Below are positions 1 to 8,705 of a DNA stretch of 64,000 bases, in pieces. The notes beneath the pieces are model-generated. The model was given only the letters and a program-made list of their open reading frames with translations, ran no database searches and was not told where the DNA came from. The first letter of the stretch is position 1. Each line of letters opens with the position of its first letter. The position numbers were made by a program, and so were the translations under genes. Source of the stretch: Limibacter armeniacum (lineage in GTDB: Bacteria; Bacteroidota; Bacteroidia; Cytophagales; Flammeovirgaceae); NCBI RefSeq assembly GCF_036880985.1, contig NZ_JBAJNO010000009.1, positions 1,550,001 to 1,614,000 on the forward strand. The letters run 5' to 3'.

Positions 1-58
1 GACATTATATATTACATAAGAGCAGTCCTAACTGTTTTTTTGACCAAGTAAATACTAG

Positions 59-1285
59 ATGAGGAATACATGTTCATTTTGCGGGGCCCCAAAAGAAGCT
101 GTTGAACTAATGGTTTCAGGCCAAAATGCACAGATCTGTAATAACTGTATCGATCAGGTACACCAGATCTTGCTGGAGGAAAGAAAGCCAAAACGTGATG
201 GAAAATCAAAGATCAAACTGATCCCGCCTTCAGAACTGAAAGCTCACCTTGACCAATATGTTATCGGGCAAGATAAAGCTAAACGCGTACTTTCTGTAGC
301 AGTATACAACCACTACAAACGACTGATGCAAAAAGCATCTGATGACGAAGTGAGTATCGAAAAGTCCAACATCATGATGGTCGGACATACTGGTACAGGT
401 AAGACGTTATTGGCTAAGACACTTGCCAAAGCACTTGATGTTCCTTTCTGTATTGCCGATGCAACAGTAATTACGGAAGCAGGTTATGTCGGGGAAGATG
501 TTGAGACAATCCTTACACGTCTTTTGCAAGCTGCAGACTACAATGTTGAAGCAGCAGAAAGAGGCATTGTATATATTGATGAGTTGGACAAAATTGCCCG
601 TAAATCTGACAACCCATCCATCACAAGGGATGTTAGTGGTGAAGGCGTTCAACAAGCTTTACTTAAGTTATTGGAAGGTTCTATTGTCAATGTTCCTCCT
701 CAAGGAGGTAGAAAGCACCCTGAGCAAAAGATGATTGCAGTTAATACTGAAAACATCCTGTTCATTTGTGGTGGTGCATTTGATGGTATTGCTGACATTA
801 TTGCCAACCGTCTGAATACACGTCCTATCGGCTTCAGTGGTGTAGACCATTCGGCTACTATTGAGGATAAAGCAGAACTGTTGGAATACGTTACAGCACA
901 TGACATCCGTAAGTTTGGACTAATTCCTGAGCTGATCGGTCGTCTACCTGTTGTGACTTACCTAAGACCTCTTTCTAAAGAAGCGCTAAGAAACATCCTT
1001 ACAGAGCCTAAAAATGCATTAACAAAGCAGTATCAAAAGCTGTTTGAAATGGAAGGCATTAAGCTGAAGTTTGATGAAAAGGCACTGGATTATATTGTTG
1101 ACAAAGCAATGGATTACAACCTTGGAGCTAGAGGCCTAAGAAGTATCTGTGAAGGCATTATGTTGGATCCTATGTACGAGCTTCCTTCAATGTCTGAGGA
1201 AATAGAGGAATTCGCAATCACAGAAGAATTTGCAAGAGAGAAATTTGAAAGCTCAGCAGAGGCTAAGCGCCTTCATGTTGCGTAA
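59..1285 (+). CDS. clpX: ATP-dependent protease ATP-binding subunit ClpX
   Basis: AAA+ unfoldase that recognises tagged cytosolic proteins, unfolds them and feeds them to ClpP. The 408-residue product has every landmark of the family. An N-terminal zinc-binding domain has Cys5, Cys8, Cys27 and Cys30. Walker A (GHTGTGKT) lies at about 109-116, the pore loop GYVG at about 142-145, Walker B (YIDELD) at about 172-177, an RKH loop at about 218-220, and the IGF tripeptide that docks on ClpP at about 257-259. Length is normal for the family. clpP is not in the window and may lie just upstream, since only 58 bases precede the gene. The ATG at 59 is the natural start because the zinc-finger cysteines follow at once. 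Confidence 0.98.
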   Translation: MRNTCSFCGAPKEAVELMVSGQNAQICNNCIDQVHQILLEERKPKRDGKSKIKLIPPSELKAHLDQYVIGQDKAKRVLSVAVYNHYKRLMQKASDDEVSIEKSNIMMVGHTGTGKTLLAKTLAKALDVPFCIADATVITEAGYVGEDVETILTRLLQAADYNVEAAERGIVYIDELDKIARKSDNPSITRDVSGEGVQQALLKLLEGSIVNVPPQGGRKHPEQKMIAVNTENILFICGGAFDGIADIIANRLNTRPIGFSGVDHSATIEDKAELLEYVTAHDIRKFGLIPELIGRLPVVTYLRPLSKEALRNILTEPKNALTKQYQKLFEMEGIKLKFDEKALDYIVDKAMDYNLGARGLRSICEGIMLDPMYELPSMSEEIEEFAITEEFAREKFESSAEAKRLHVA

Positions 1286-1305
1286 ATAATCAACCACTAC
1301 TATAC

Positions 1306-1345
1306 AGTCTGCAAAGTGAGTCGGATTCCGATTACTTTGCAGACT
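1306..1345 (+). terminator. Long near-perfect hairpin after clpX
   Basis: Twelve bases (1306-1317) pair perfectly with 1334-1345. The 16-base interior can form its own small TCGG/CCGA hairpin. It lies between clpX and the YbaB gene. There is no T-run after it, so it may be an RNA-processing or stability element, or a Rho-independent terminator of weak type, rather than a standard terminator. Confidence 0.5.
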
Positions 1346-1395
1346 ATACCATATTGAATACACTCACAATCATACCCACTTAAATAACTATTGTT

Positions 1396-1719
1396 ATGAA
1401 TATGATGGAAATGCTTGGAAAGCTCAAAGAGATGCAATCCAAGATTAAAGAAGCTCAGGATAACCTTGTTCACATCACTGCTGAAGCTGAGTCAGGTGGA
1501 GGAATGGTAAAAGCAATTGTCAATGGCAAAAAGCAAGTGATTAAGATCGAAGTAGATCAAACATTATGTAAGCCTGATGACAAAGAAATGATGCAGGACC
1601 TTATTATTGCAGCCATCAACAAGGCAATGGAAGAGGTAGAGGGCAAAGCACAGGAAGAAATGCAAAAGCATACACAAGGAATGCTTCCTAATATTCCTGG
1701 CATGGACTTCGGTTTCTAA
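1396..1719 (+). CDS. YbaB/EbfC family nucleoid-associated protein
   Basis: Small DNA-binding protein of 107 residues, usual for the family. It opens with a Met-rich amphipathic helix (MNMMEMLGKLKEMQ) followed by a long coiled-coil-like helix. Next comes the glycine-containing strand region around residues 35-55 (GGGMVKAIVNGKKQVIKIEV) and a second helix from about 65 to 92, ending in a Gly/Pro/Met-rich tail. Family members form tweezer-like dimers that bind DNA. In many bacteria the gene sits beside dnaX or recR; here it follows clpX by 110 bases and neither partner is present. A good terminator follows at 1749-1790, so it is either a single-gene unit or the end of a clpX transcript. Confidence 0.92.
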   Translation: MNMMEMLGKLKEMQSKIKEAQDNLVHITAEAESGGGMVKAIVNGKKQVIKIEVDQTLCKPDDKEMMQDLIIAAINKAMEEVEGKAQEEMQKHTQGMLPNIPGMDFGF

Positions 1720-1748
1720 TCCAATTAAGGAAGTCAATACATTGCTGA

Positions 1749-1790
1749 GCTTCTGGAAGTACCCAACCGGTACGCCGGAAGCCTTTTTTA
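1749..1790 (+). terminator. Intrinsic terminator after the YbaB gene
   Basis: Two-part stem: 1749-1756 pairs with 1775-1782 (one G-T pair), and inside it GTACC at 1759-1763 pairs with GGTAC at 1769-1773. It is followed directly by a run of T residues. Confidence 0.8.
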
Positions 1791-1792
1791 TG

Positions 1793-1800
1793 TACTTTTG
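1793..1800 (+). promoter_or_regulatory. Bacteroidota -7 box (TACTTTTG)
   Basis: Exact fit to TAnnTTTG, directly downstream of the previous terminator and about 60 bases ahead of the glycosyltransferase ATG. No convincing -33 TTTG is visible. Confidence 0.45.
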
Positions 1801-1858
1801 TATCAAGACCCGTTCTACTGAACAGACTTCGACATAAACTACACCCTATTTGGAAAGA

Positions 1859-2923
1859 ATGAACTACGAAAATGTGGCTGTTGTAATCCTGAATTACAAC
1901 GGAAAAAAATACCTCGAGCAATTTCTACCTTCAGTCACCAGCTTTAGCCAAGGTGCTCGCATAATTGTCGCAGACAATTCTTCCAGTGATGACTCCATTT
2001 CATTTCTGCAAAACCAATATGCAGATAAAGTGGAAGTTATTGAACTCGATAAGAATTATGGCTTCTGCGATGGTTACAACCGTGCCCTTAAACAGATCAG
2101 CGCTGATTATTATGTACTGCTCAACTCAGATGTAGAAGTAACTGAAAGCTGGCTAACCCCAATGTTTGACCTGATGGAAAACCATGCTGAAATTGCTGCT
2201 TGCCAACCCAAGGTTAAGATGTACCATGACAAGACCAAGTTTGAATATGCAGGCGCAGCTGGGGGGTTTATTGACAAGTTGGGTTACCCATTCTGTAGAG
2301 GTAGAATATTTCAGGATTTGGAAGTAGACAACGGTCAATACGATGATGAGGTAGAAGTATTTTGGGCCACTGGCGCTTGTATGATGGTAAGGAGCGATCT
2401 TTATCACCAGTTAGGAGGTTTGGATGCCGCTTTCTTTGCACACATGGAAGAAATTGACCTGTGCTGGCGACTAAAAAAGCATGGACACAAGGTTGCATAT
2501 ACAGGCAAAAGTGAAGTCTACCATGTTGGTGGAGGTACGCTAGACTATGCCAACCCTAGAAAAACCTATTTCAATTTTAGGAACAGCCTGTTTATGCTCT
2601 ACAAAAACCTACCTACATCAAGGCTGTTTCCATTTATATTTCTTCGAATGGTGTTGGATGGTGTTGCAGGGGTTCGATTTGTTACGCAAGGACAGTTCAA
2701 CAACCTTTTGGCAATACTGAAAGCGCATGGTGCTTTTTATCAACACTTACCGTATCTGCACAAAAAAAGAAAAGAAGAAAAAAAGCTAAGTTACCTGAAC
2801 GGACATTGGAAGGGTTTACTTATTTCCCAGTATTTTCTGGCAGGCAAAAAAGACTTCAAACAGTTAGGTATGAAGCTAAAAGAATTCAAACCTGGACAAG
2901 AACAGGTTTATAGAGACAGGTAA
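1859..2923 (+). CDS. Glycosyltransferase family 2 (rhamnosyltransferase-like)
   Basis: Cytoplasmic-face glycosyltransferase with a GT-A fold that would transfer a nucleotide-activated sugar to a polysaccharide or lipid acceptor. The N-terminus VAVVILNYNGKKYLEQFLPS is the typical GT2 opening. VADNSSSDDS near residue 36-46 is the nucleotide-sugar loop, and NSDVEV near 89-94 carries the metal-binding acidic motif. ATGACMMVRSDLYHQLGGLD and HMEEIDLCWRLKKHG are the acceptor-side motifs typical of WbbL-like enzymes. A hydrophobic, basic C-terminal part suggests membrane association. A TTG at 1850 in the same frame would add three residues, but the ATG at 1859 is preferred. The acceptor cannot be told from sequence, and the neighbours give no polysaccharide context. 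Confidence 0.88.
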   Translation: MNYENVAVVILNYNGKKYLEQFLPSVTSFSQGARIIVADNSSSDDSISFLQNQYADKVEVIELDKNYGFCDGYNRALKQISADYYVLLNSDVEVTESWLTPMFDLMENHAEIAACQPKVKMYHDKTKFEYAGAAGGFIDKLGYPFCRGRIFQDLEVDNGQYDDEVEVFWATGACMMVRSDLYHQLGGLDAAFFAHMEEIDLCWRLKKHGHKVAYTGKSEVYHVGGGTLDYANPRKTYFNFRNSLFMLYKNLPTSRLFPFIFLRMVLDGVAGVRFVTQGQFNNLLAILKAHGAFYQHLPYLHKKRKEEKKLSYLNGHWKGLLISQYFLAGKKDFKQLGMKLKEFKPGQEQVYRDR

Positions 2924-2948
2924 TTCAAAACCTGTCTCTTTTTTTATT
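2912..2948 (+). terminator. Intrinsic terminator overlapping the glycosyltransferase stop
   Basis: AGAGACAGG (2912-2920) pairs with CCTGTCTCT (2931-2939), followed by a T-run. The stop codon lies inside the stem-loop. Confidence 0.88.
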
Positions 2949-2951
2949 TTG

Positions 2952-3173
2952 CTATAAACTCGTCTCTCTACATGCCTTCCCCCTCCTGACATAATTGCGG
3001 ACATTCATCCAAAATGCGATCGCTAAATACAAGACCAAAGGTGACCCAAATGTAAGAAATGAAGCATAGATGAAATACATACGGATGACACTGGTCGCAA
3101 TCCCAAGCTTTTCTCCAATCTTGGAGCAAACTCCGAAGGCTTGTTTTTCAATAAAATACTGCCACTGTTTCAT
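2952..3173 (-). CDS. PspC-domain small membrane protein
   Basis: A protein of about 73 residues with the PspC layout. A short basic/aromatic head (MKQWQYF) is followed by the signature GVCSKIGEKLGIATSVIR and one hydrophobic segment, FIYASFLTFGSPLVLYLAI, then a basic tail (NYVRRGK). PspC-domain proteins are small inner-membrane proteins, often tied to envelope-stress control. An in-frame ATG at 3212 would add 13 residues; the start at 3173 is chosen because PspC domains normally begin right at the protein start. It is convergent with the glycosyltransferase and shares its terminator region. No other phage-shock genes are nearby. Confidence 0.75.
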   Translation of the reverse strand: MKQWQYFIEKQAFGVCSKIGEKLGIATSVIRMYFIYASFLTFGSPLVLYLAIAFWMNVRNYVRRGKACRETSL

Positions 3174-3737
3174 ATGCTGAAAAGTATTTTGATGTGTGAA
3201 TATGGGTTCCATCGCACTGTAAAAGTTTCAGGCTTTTTGATATTTCTCTCCTCTAATCTTCTTACAGTCGATGTAATGTAAGTCTACTTTATAACTCCCC
3301 AATCTTTATTTTTGGCATAACTTTCTCAAAAAAATAAAATCACAATGGATTTCTATTCTTAACCAATACGAAGGAATGACTCTTTGGTTAATTGACTAAA
3401 ACGTTACCCAAACTATAATACTTCCTATGGTTATAAAAGGCAAATTTTAACCCAATTTCTATGGCGTATACAGGCTCTTAACAACTTATAATGGGTTAGA
3501 TTTTCTCACTAGAATATCGTTTATTCAATAAGATATGTAAGTTTTATGTAATGATTGAAAAGCGTTCAAAATCATTTTTATAATATTTTAAGAATTAAGA
3601 TAACCATTTTGGTTCCGGAATTGCTTAATCTTGAGATTGTATAAGCGATACAACGAATCGCACTATTTGGAACAATGTATTGAAATGCTGATATTCGGCA
3701 GGTATTTTAATTTCCCTTGAAATAAAAGTATAAGTAA
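3174..3737. other. AT-rich intergenic region, no gene seen
   Basis: About 560 bases between the divergent PspC and lipoprotein genes, with no coding ORF. It presumably holds both promoters. I see no exact TAnnTTTG box close to the lipoprotein gene; CTATTTGG near 3662-3669 is at best a partial match. Confidence 0.5.
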
Positions 3738-5576
3738 ATGAGGATTATGAACAAGTACACAAGTGCACTATCTTCTGTTCTGGTTGTAGGTACCATGATG
3801 GTATCCTGTAACTCAGTTAACGTTGAAAAATTAGCAAAAGAACAAGGTCTGTCTGTAGCTCCTTCTCCACTAGAAGTTCACGGTGACTCCGTAGTGTTTG
3901 AAGCAGAAGCACAACTGCCAGCAAAAATGATGAAAGAAGGATATACTTACGATATCCTGATGCAGTACAACCCTGAAAACGGTGAGCCAATTGAAGTTGG
4001 TACTGTTTCTTTCAACGGTGATGACTATGCTGACAATCCTAACGCAGCACCTTCAGCAAAAGAAAGATTCGCTTTTGCATTCGACGAAAACCTTGACAGA
4101 GGTCAAATCGAATACCTTGGTAGAGTTACTAAAACTAAGAACGGTAAAGTTAAGGAAAGCAATGCTGGTGCATATGCTGCAATCCCTAACTACGGTCAAG
4201 GTATCATCACTACTTCAAAACTGGTTAAGCCTACATTCATTGCGAACTTCGCAGATCACGGCTACAACACAGGTGAAGAGTATGAGCCACAAAATGTAGA
4301 CTTCTACTTCCTGAAGAACTCTTCTGCTCTGAGATACTCAGAGAAAAGAGGTGAAGAGGGTAAAGAGTTGCAAGAGTATGTTGCTGCTAAAAACCCTACA
4401 AGAACTGTAACAATTACAGGTTCTCACTCTCCAGAGGGTCCTACTGATATCAACACTAAGTTGGCTAACGAAAGACCTGCTGCTGTAGAGAAATACTACG
4501 GACAGCTTCAGTCTAAATACAAATACGATGACTCTGTAACATCTCCTAACTTTGTTACAAAGCCAGTTATCGAAAACTGGACTCCATTCAAAGCTGAACT
4601 GGAAGCTACTGACAAGCTGACAGACACTGAGAAAGATGAGATCCTGTCTATCGTTAACGGTTCAGGTGACTTCGTATCGAAAGAGCTGAAACTTCAGTCA
4701 CTTTCTTCTTACAAGAAACTGCTTCGTTACGTATACCCTCCTTTGAGAAATGCTAAGGCTGAAATCCTGCAAATCAAAGAGAAGAAAACTGAAGCGGAAA
4801 TCGCTGCTTTGGCTTCTAAAATCTCTACTGGTCAGGAAAGCCTTGAGGCGCTTAGCTCAGAAGAGTTGCGTTACGCTGCTCACATGACTCCAGACATGGA
4901 CGAAAAAGAGAAGATCTACGAAGCTGCACTGAGAAAAGGTGATGATGCTGTTGCTCACAACAACTTGGGCGCTGTTTACTTCGCTAAAGCTAAGAAAGCT
5001 ACTTCTGAAGAAGACAAAATGGCGTTGATCGAGAAAGCAGTTCCTCACTTCGAGTCTGCTGCTAAAATGTCTGAGCTTCCAGAAGCTTACGCTAACCTTG
5101 CAGGTGCTAAACTGATGAAAGGTGATGTAGCAGGTGCTGAAGAAGCATTGGCTAAAGCTTCAGGTTCTAGCAACGCTTCTGTAGCTGCTTCAGTTAACGC
5201 TGTAAACGGTTACGTTGCAATCACTAAAGGTGAGTATGACTCAGCTATCCAGTACCTGTCATCTGCAGGAAACGACGCTGACGTTCTTTACAACAAAGCT
5301 TTGGCTTACACACTGAAGTCTTCTAAAGAGCTGTCTGATGACTTCTCTAGCGCTGAAGCTGCAGTGAAAGAAGCAATTGCTGCTGATGCAAACAACGCGA
5401 AAGCTCACTACCTGGCTGCTGTAATTGGCGCTAGAACTGCTAACGCTGAGATGGTAACTAAGTCACTGGGTGATGCTGTTAAAGCTGACAGCTCATTGGC
5501 TGAGAAAGCTGCTCAAGATCTTGAGTTCGCTGGTTACTGGCAAGATGCTAGCTTCCTTGAGGCAATCAAAAACTAA
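3738..5576 (+). CDS. OmpA-like and TPR-containing envelope lipoprotein
   Basis: The 612-residue protein begins with a lipoprotein signal whose lipobox ends at Cys24 (GTMMVSC). Beta-rich sequence runs to about residue 180. Then comes an OmpA-like segment (about 190-257; DFYFLKNSSALRYSEKRG, TITGSHSPEGP, LANERPAAVEKYY), the part that in OmpA-type proteins binds peptidoglycan. From about residue 370 to the end are Ala-rich helical repeats of TPR type. Codon choice is strongly biased to AAC, TAC, TTC, GCT and AAA, unlike most neighbours, so it is probably very abundant. A strong terminator follows, and the gene appears to be transcribed alone. It most likely links the outer membrane to the wall while its TPR domain binds partners; the partners are unknown. 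Confidence 0.8.
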   Translation: MRIMNKYTSALSSVLVVGTMMVSCNSVNVEKLAKEQGLSVAPSPLEVHGDSVVFEAEAQLPAKMMKEGYTYDILMQYNPENGEPIEVGTVSFNGDDYADNPNAAPSAKERFAFAFDENLDRGQIEYLGRVTKTKNGKVKESNAGAYAAIPNYGQGIITTSKLVKPTFIANFADHGYNTGEEYEPQNVDFYFLKNSSALRYSEKRGEEGKELQEYVAAKNPTRTVTITGSHSPEGPTDINTKLANERPAAVEKYYGQLQSKYKYDDSVTSPNFVTKPVIENWTPFKAELEATDKLTDTEKDEILSIVNGSGDFVSKELKLQSLSSYKKLLRYVYPPLRNAKAEILQIKEKKTEAEIAALASKISTGQESLEALSSEELRYAAHMTPDMDEKEKIYEAALRKGDDAVAHNNLGAVYFAKAKKATSEEDKMALIEKAVPHFESAAKMSELPEAYANLAGAKLMKGDVAGAEEALAKASGSSNASVAASVNAVNGYVAITKGEYDSAIQYLSSAGNDADVLYNKALAYTLKSSKELSDDFSSAEAAVKEAIAADANNAKAHYLAAVIGARTANAEMVTKSLGDAVKADSSLAEKAAQDLEFAGYWQDASFLEAIKN

Positions 5577-5611
5577 TTTGATTCGCTAACTAGGTTAGTT
5601 ATATACAAGAG

Positions 5612-5645
5612 AGCCCTGTTATCTTCGGATAACAGGGCTTTTTCT
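5612..5645 (+). terminator. Strong intrinsic terminator after the OmpA/TPR lipoprotein
   Basis: A perfect 12-bp stem (5612-5623 with 5628-5639) with a stable TTCG tetraloop and a T-rich tail. Confidence 0.95.
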
Positions 5646-5665
5646 TTATATCTAATTATATACTT

Positions 5666-6076
5666 CTACTTAAGTAGCCAATTGAGTGCATCTTCCCTTG
5701 TTGCAAAATGCTTTACATTGCCAAGGTTTTCTGTCACCTCATCCACCTCTTCCAATGCCTGCTCTACTGCGACCTGAAGAAAAAAATCATCCTGCTCCAC
5801 AAAAGCGGACACCTGATTGGGTGGAATTCCTTTAGGAAAAGCATGGTCCTTCATCCAATCCTGAAGCCCTTGATGGATATAAAAGTGAAAATGCAAGTGG
5901 TCAGTCAAGGTTTTCAGTGGCTTCTTTTTAGAATGGAAACCAGAGTAGACCATTATCTCATGCTTAAATTGCTCATCTGACATATCACGAGTGGGTTCAT
6001 GCCAAACCAACTCCAGCAATGCTGAATCCTGCAAATAGGAAATAGTCATATAATCACTCTTATATAGCTCCATGAG
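5666..6076 (-). CDS. STAS/SpoIIAA-like hypothetical protein
   Basis: Predicted soluble protein of 136 residues with no signal peptide or membrane segment. Alternating strands and helices fit a STAS/SpoIIAA-like fold: an N-terminal strand pair around MTISYLQDSALLELVWHEP, a helix with DEQFKHEIMVYSGF, a conserved-looking HFHFYIHQGLQDWM segment and a C-terminal FATREDALNWLL helix. The assignment rests on pattern only. An ATG at 6124 in frame would add 16 residues, but a TAnnTTTG box on the minus strand at 6129-6122 overlaps it, so the start at 6076 is preferred. It stands alone between terminators. Confidence 0.65.
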   Translation of the reverse strand, partial: LMELYKSDYMTISYLQDSALLELVWHEPTRDMSDEQFKHEIMVYSGFHSKKKPLKTLTDHLHFHFYIHQGLQDWMKDHAFPKGIPPNQVSAFVEQDDFFLQVAVEQALEEVDEVTENLGNVKHFATREDALNWLLK

Positions 6077-6121
6077 GTTATGTTCTTTGGTTATAGTAAG
6101 TAGACTTCTATTGGTATAAAA

Positions 6122-6129
6122 CAAAGTTA
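6122..6129 (-). promoter_or_regulatory. -7 box (TAACTTTG) for the STAS-like gene
   Basis: On the minus strand the sequence reads TAACTTTG, an exact TAnnTTTG match. Transcription would begin near 6115, about 40 bases before the ATG at 6076. This decides the start codon. No clear -33 element. Confidence 0.5.
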
Positions 6130-6193
6130 TATTGGGCTCGTTCTCACAGACTCATTTCTTTCTCTCACCTCCTGCATTTTCTTTACCTCCTAT

Positions 6194-6201
6194 TACATTT
6201 G
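6194..6201 (+). promoter_or_regulatory. -7 box (TACATTTG) upstream of pdhB
   Basis: Exact TAnnTTTG match, giving a leader of about 185 bases ahead of pdhB. No clear -33 element. A weaker TATCTTGC lies closer to the gene near 6321. Confidence 0.35.
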
Positions 6202-6390
6202 TACAAAAGGAGTCCAGAAATACTGCAATTCACCCTATGTTGCTACAGTATAAAGATTTCTAGGTTTATTTCCATGAATTGTCCCGCTCGACAACCCTTT
6301 TAAATCTTACATAATTCAGCTATCTTGCCGACCGAAAACGAAATAAGCACTAACAAGACTCGTTGAAGAATATTTATAAAACGAAAAATT

Positions 6391-7371
6391 ATGAGAGAAA
6401 TACAGTTCAGAGAGGCGATTAGAGAAGCTCTTTCGGAAGAAATGAGACGCGATGAGCGCGTATTCATCATGGGCGAAGAAGTTGCAGAATACAATGGTGC
6501 CTACAAGGTAACACAAGGTATGTTGGACGAATTTGGCCCTGAAAGAGTAATTGACACCCCTATTGCAGAGCTTGGTTTTGCAGGTATTGGTGTAGGTGCT
6601 GCCATGAACGGATTACGTCCTGTAATTGAGTTTATGACATTTAACTTCTCTCTGGTAGCAATTGACCAAATCATCAACGGTGCTGCCAAAATCTATTCGA
6701 TGTCTGGTGGTCAGTACATGGCTCCTATGGTATTCAGAGGTGCAACTGGTAACGCAGGACAGCTAGCTGCTCAGCACTCTCAGAACTTTGAGAACTGGTA
6801 TGCAAATACTCCAGGTCTGAAGGTAGTGGTTCCTTCTAACCCACATGATGCAAAAGGTCTGTTGAAAGCTGCAATCCGTGATGACAACCCAGTAATTTAC
6901 ATGGAGTCAGAGCTGATGTACGGTGACAAAGGCGAAGTACCTGAAAGCGAATATATCATTCCTATCGGAGTAGCGAACGTAGTGAAAAGAGGTGATGATG
7001 TTACTTTGGTTTCTTTCGGTAAAATGATGAAAGTAGCTAACCAAGCTGCTGAAGAGTTGGCTAAAGAAGGCATCAACGCTGAGGTTATCGACCTTCGTTC
7101 AGTTAAGCCTATTGACTACGCTACAATCATCGAATCTGTGAAGAAAACAAACAGACTTGTAATTGTTGAGGAAGCATGGCCTGTAGCATCACTTTCTACG
7201 GACATTAGCCACCACGTTCAGCGTAACGCATTTGATTACTTGGATTCTCCTATCATTAGAGTAAACTCTAAGGACGTTCCTGTAGCATATGCACCAACAC
7301 TGTTGGAAGCTACTCTTCCAAATGTTAGCAGAACTGTAGAAGCTGTGAAGCAAGTTCTTTACAGAAACTAG
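6391..7371 (+). CDS. pdhB: Pyruvate dehydrogenase E1 component, beta subunit
   Basis: Beta subunit of the thiamine-diphosphate-dependent E1 of the pyruvate dehydrogenase complex, which converts pyruvate to acetyl-CoA together with E1 alpha, E2 and E3. At 326 residues it is full length. DTPIAELGFAGIGVGAAM places the conserved cofactor-activating Glu at residue 60. AAQHSQNFENWYANTPGLKV holds the active-site His129, and the C-terminal transketolase domain shows EGINAEVIDLRSVKPID and VIVEEAWP. A branched-chain 2-oxoacid E1 beta is the main alternative, but the motif set fits pdhB better. It is monocistronic here: pdhA, E2 and E3 are absent from the window, and a terminator follows. Confidence 0.92.
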   Translation: MREIQFREAIREALSEEMRRDERVFIMGEEVAEYNGAYKVTQGMLDEFGPERVIDTPIAELGFAGIGVGAAMNGLRPVIEFMTFNFSLVAIDQIINGAAKIYSMSGGQYMAPMVFRGATGNAGQLAAQHSQNFENWYANTPGLKVVVPSNPHDAKGLLKAAIRDDNPVIYMESELMYGDKGEVPESEYIIPIGVANVVKRGDDVTLVSFGKMMKVANQAAEELAKEGINAEVIDLRSVKPIDYATIIESVKKTNRLVIVEEAWPVASLSTDISHHVQRNAFDYLDSPIIRVNSKDVPVAYAPTLLEATLPNVSRTVEAVKQVLYRN

Positions 7372-7397
7372 TCTTTCTGTAAACTTACTATAAATGA

Positions 7398-7437
7398 ACA
7401 GCGCAACCCTTTCACAAGGTTGCGCTGTTTTTGTTTT
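7398..7437 (+). terminator. Intrinsic terminator after pdhB
   Basis: ACAGCGCAACC (7398-7408) pairs perfectly with GGTTGCGCTGT (7418-7428), followed by a T-rich tail. Confidence 0.93.
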
Positions 7438-7457
7438 CAACAAATTCGTTGTTTGTA

Positions 7458-7988
7458 TTATGCCTTTCGAAGCTTTTTATCAAACAAAGCCTTCAGTTCC
7501 GTTGCATCATCAGGACTCATACGCCCTGCCAGAATCAGCCTTAACTGGCGCCTTCTCAACGCACCTTCGTATAACTCTTTTTCCTGATCAGTCTCAGGTA
7601 TCAGTTCTGGTACAGTGATAGGGTTGCCAGCCATATCAATCGCCACAAAAGTAAAGAAGGCTGTGTTGGTTTCTGTGACTGTTCCTTTGGATGGTTTCTC
7701 TGAGACAACCTTAATATAAATCTCCATAGAAGAGTTGAATGCACGAGTCACCTTTGCTTCTAAAGTAATTACATCACCCAATGCAGGTGAGTTCTTAAAA
7801 GAAACGTTATCAACCGATGCTGTTACAACAGCTCTGTTACAGTGACGTTGAGCAGCAATAGCGCCTACCACATCCATCATATACATAAGCCTACCTCCCA
7901 TCAAGTTACCATAAGTATTGGTATCGTTGGGCAATACAATCTCAGAAGATTCGGCCAAAGAGTCTTTGGGGTATTTTTTAGTACGCAT
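7458..7988 (-). CDS. Acyl-CoA thioesterase (hotdog fold)
   Basis: Hydrolyses acyl-CoA to free acid and CoA in the cytosol. The 176-residue product has the single hotdog domain of YciA/ACOT-type enzymes. IVLPNDTNTYGNLMGGRLMY contains the conserved Asn and the GGRLM turn at the start of the central helix. VTASVDNVSFKNSPALGDVI and ETNTAFFTFVAID follow as the core strands. A charged C-terminal helix (KALFDKKLRKA) ends it. It lies 66 bases downstream of pcm on the same strand with no terminator seen between, so the two could be cotranscribed. The chain-length preference cannot be read from sequence. Confidence 0.87.
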   Translation of the reverse strand: MRTKKYPKDSLAESSEIVLPNDTNTYGNLMGGRLMYMMDVVGAIAAQRHCNRAVVTASVDNVSFKNSPALGDVITLEAKVTRAFNSSMEIYIKVVSEKPSKGTVTETNTAFFTFVAIDMAGNPITVPELIPETDQEKELYEGALRRRQLRLILAGRMSPDDATELKALFDKKLRKA

Positions 7989-8054
7989 TTTAAGTTATAG
8001 TTCTAAAAGTGGTGATTGTATACCTAGCTTTTCGTATCACAATCAATTAATATA

Positions 8055-8705
8055 TCAACCTTTCCATCCGTACTCTCCTCTTAGCTTGACAAAGCTGCAC
8101 ATTCCAAAGTCCTCTTTTTGGATGGTCTTTTCATCAATCTTGGTTATGCGTGTCATATGCTGTACACGATCATCTCCTACAGGAATTACCAATATACCAC
8201 CAACCTTTAACTGCTTGATAAGCTCTTTTGGCAATGAAGGTGCTCCTGCTGTCACAATAATTTTATCATAAGGAGCAAAAGATGGCAAGCCTTTGGAGCC
8301 GTCCCCAAAAAAGAAACGTCCCTGATATGCCATACTTTGCAATAGGTGGCGGCTTCGGTTATGAAGTATCCGGTTATATTCTATTGTATATACTTCCGCT
8401 CCCACTTCCATCAGAACAGCTGCCTGATAACCTGAACCTGTTCCTACTTCCAGTACCTTATCCCCTTCATTTACTTCAAGAAGCTCTGTCTGAAGCGCTA
8501 CAGTATATGGCTGTGAAATTGTTTGTCCCTCTCCTATTGAAAACGGTTTGTCCTGATAGGCATGCGCCTCAAAAGCACTGTCCATAAAAAAGTGCCGTGG
8601 GATTTTACCAATTGCTTCTAGTACTTTCTCATCAGTAATCCCCTTCTCCTTTATCTTCTCAACCAATGCCAATCGCTGTCCCTTATGTTTGTAAGAGTCT
8701 ACCAA
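8055..8705 (-). CDS. pcm: Protein-L-isoaspartate O-methyltransferase
   Basis: Repairs isoaspartyl residues in aged proteins by SAM-dependent methylation. At 216 residues the length is typical. The family signature is clear: IPRHFFMDSAFEAHAYQDKP, then the substrate-side ISQPYTVALQTELL, and the SAM-binding motif VLEVGTGSGYQAAVLMEVGA. YDKIIVTAGAPSLPKELIKQ and LVIPVG complete the Rossmann-type core. It is probably the first gene of a two-gene unit with the thioesterase. A one-mismatch -7 box (TAACTTTA) is present on the minus strand about 50 bases upstream. Confidence 0.95.
   Translation of the reverse strand: MVDSYKHKGQRLALVEKIKEKGITDEKVLEAIGKIPRHFFMDSAFEAHAYQDKPFSIGEGQTISQPYTVALQTELLEVNEGDKVLEVGTGSGYQAAVLMEVGAEVYTIEYNRILHNRSRHLLQSMAYQGRFFFGDGSKGLPSFAPYDKIIVTAGAPSLPKELIKQLKVGGILVIPVGDDRVQHMTRITKIDEKTIQKEDFGMCSFVKLRGEYGWKG

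Noticed and set aside
3448-3498. Inverted repeat TAACCCA/TGGGTTA upstream of the OmpA/TPR lipoprotein
   Set aside because: Only 7 bp with arms nearly 40 bases apart and no transcription context; expected by chance at this length.
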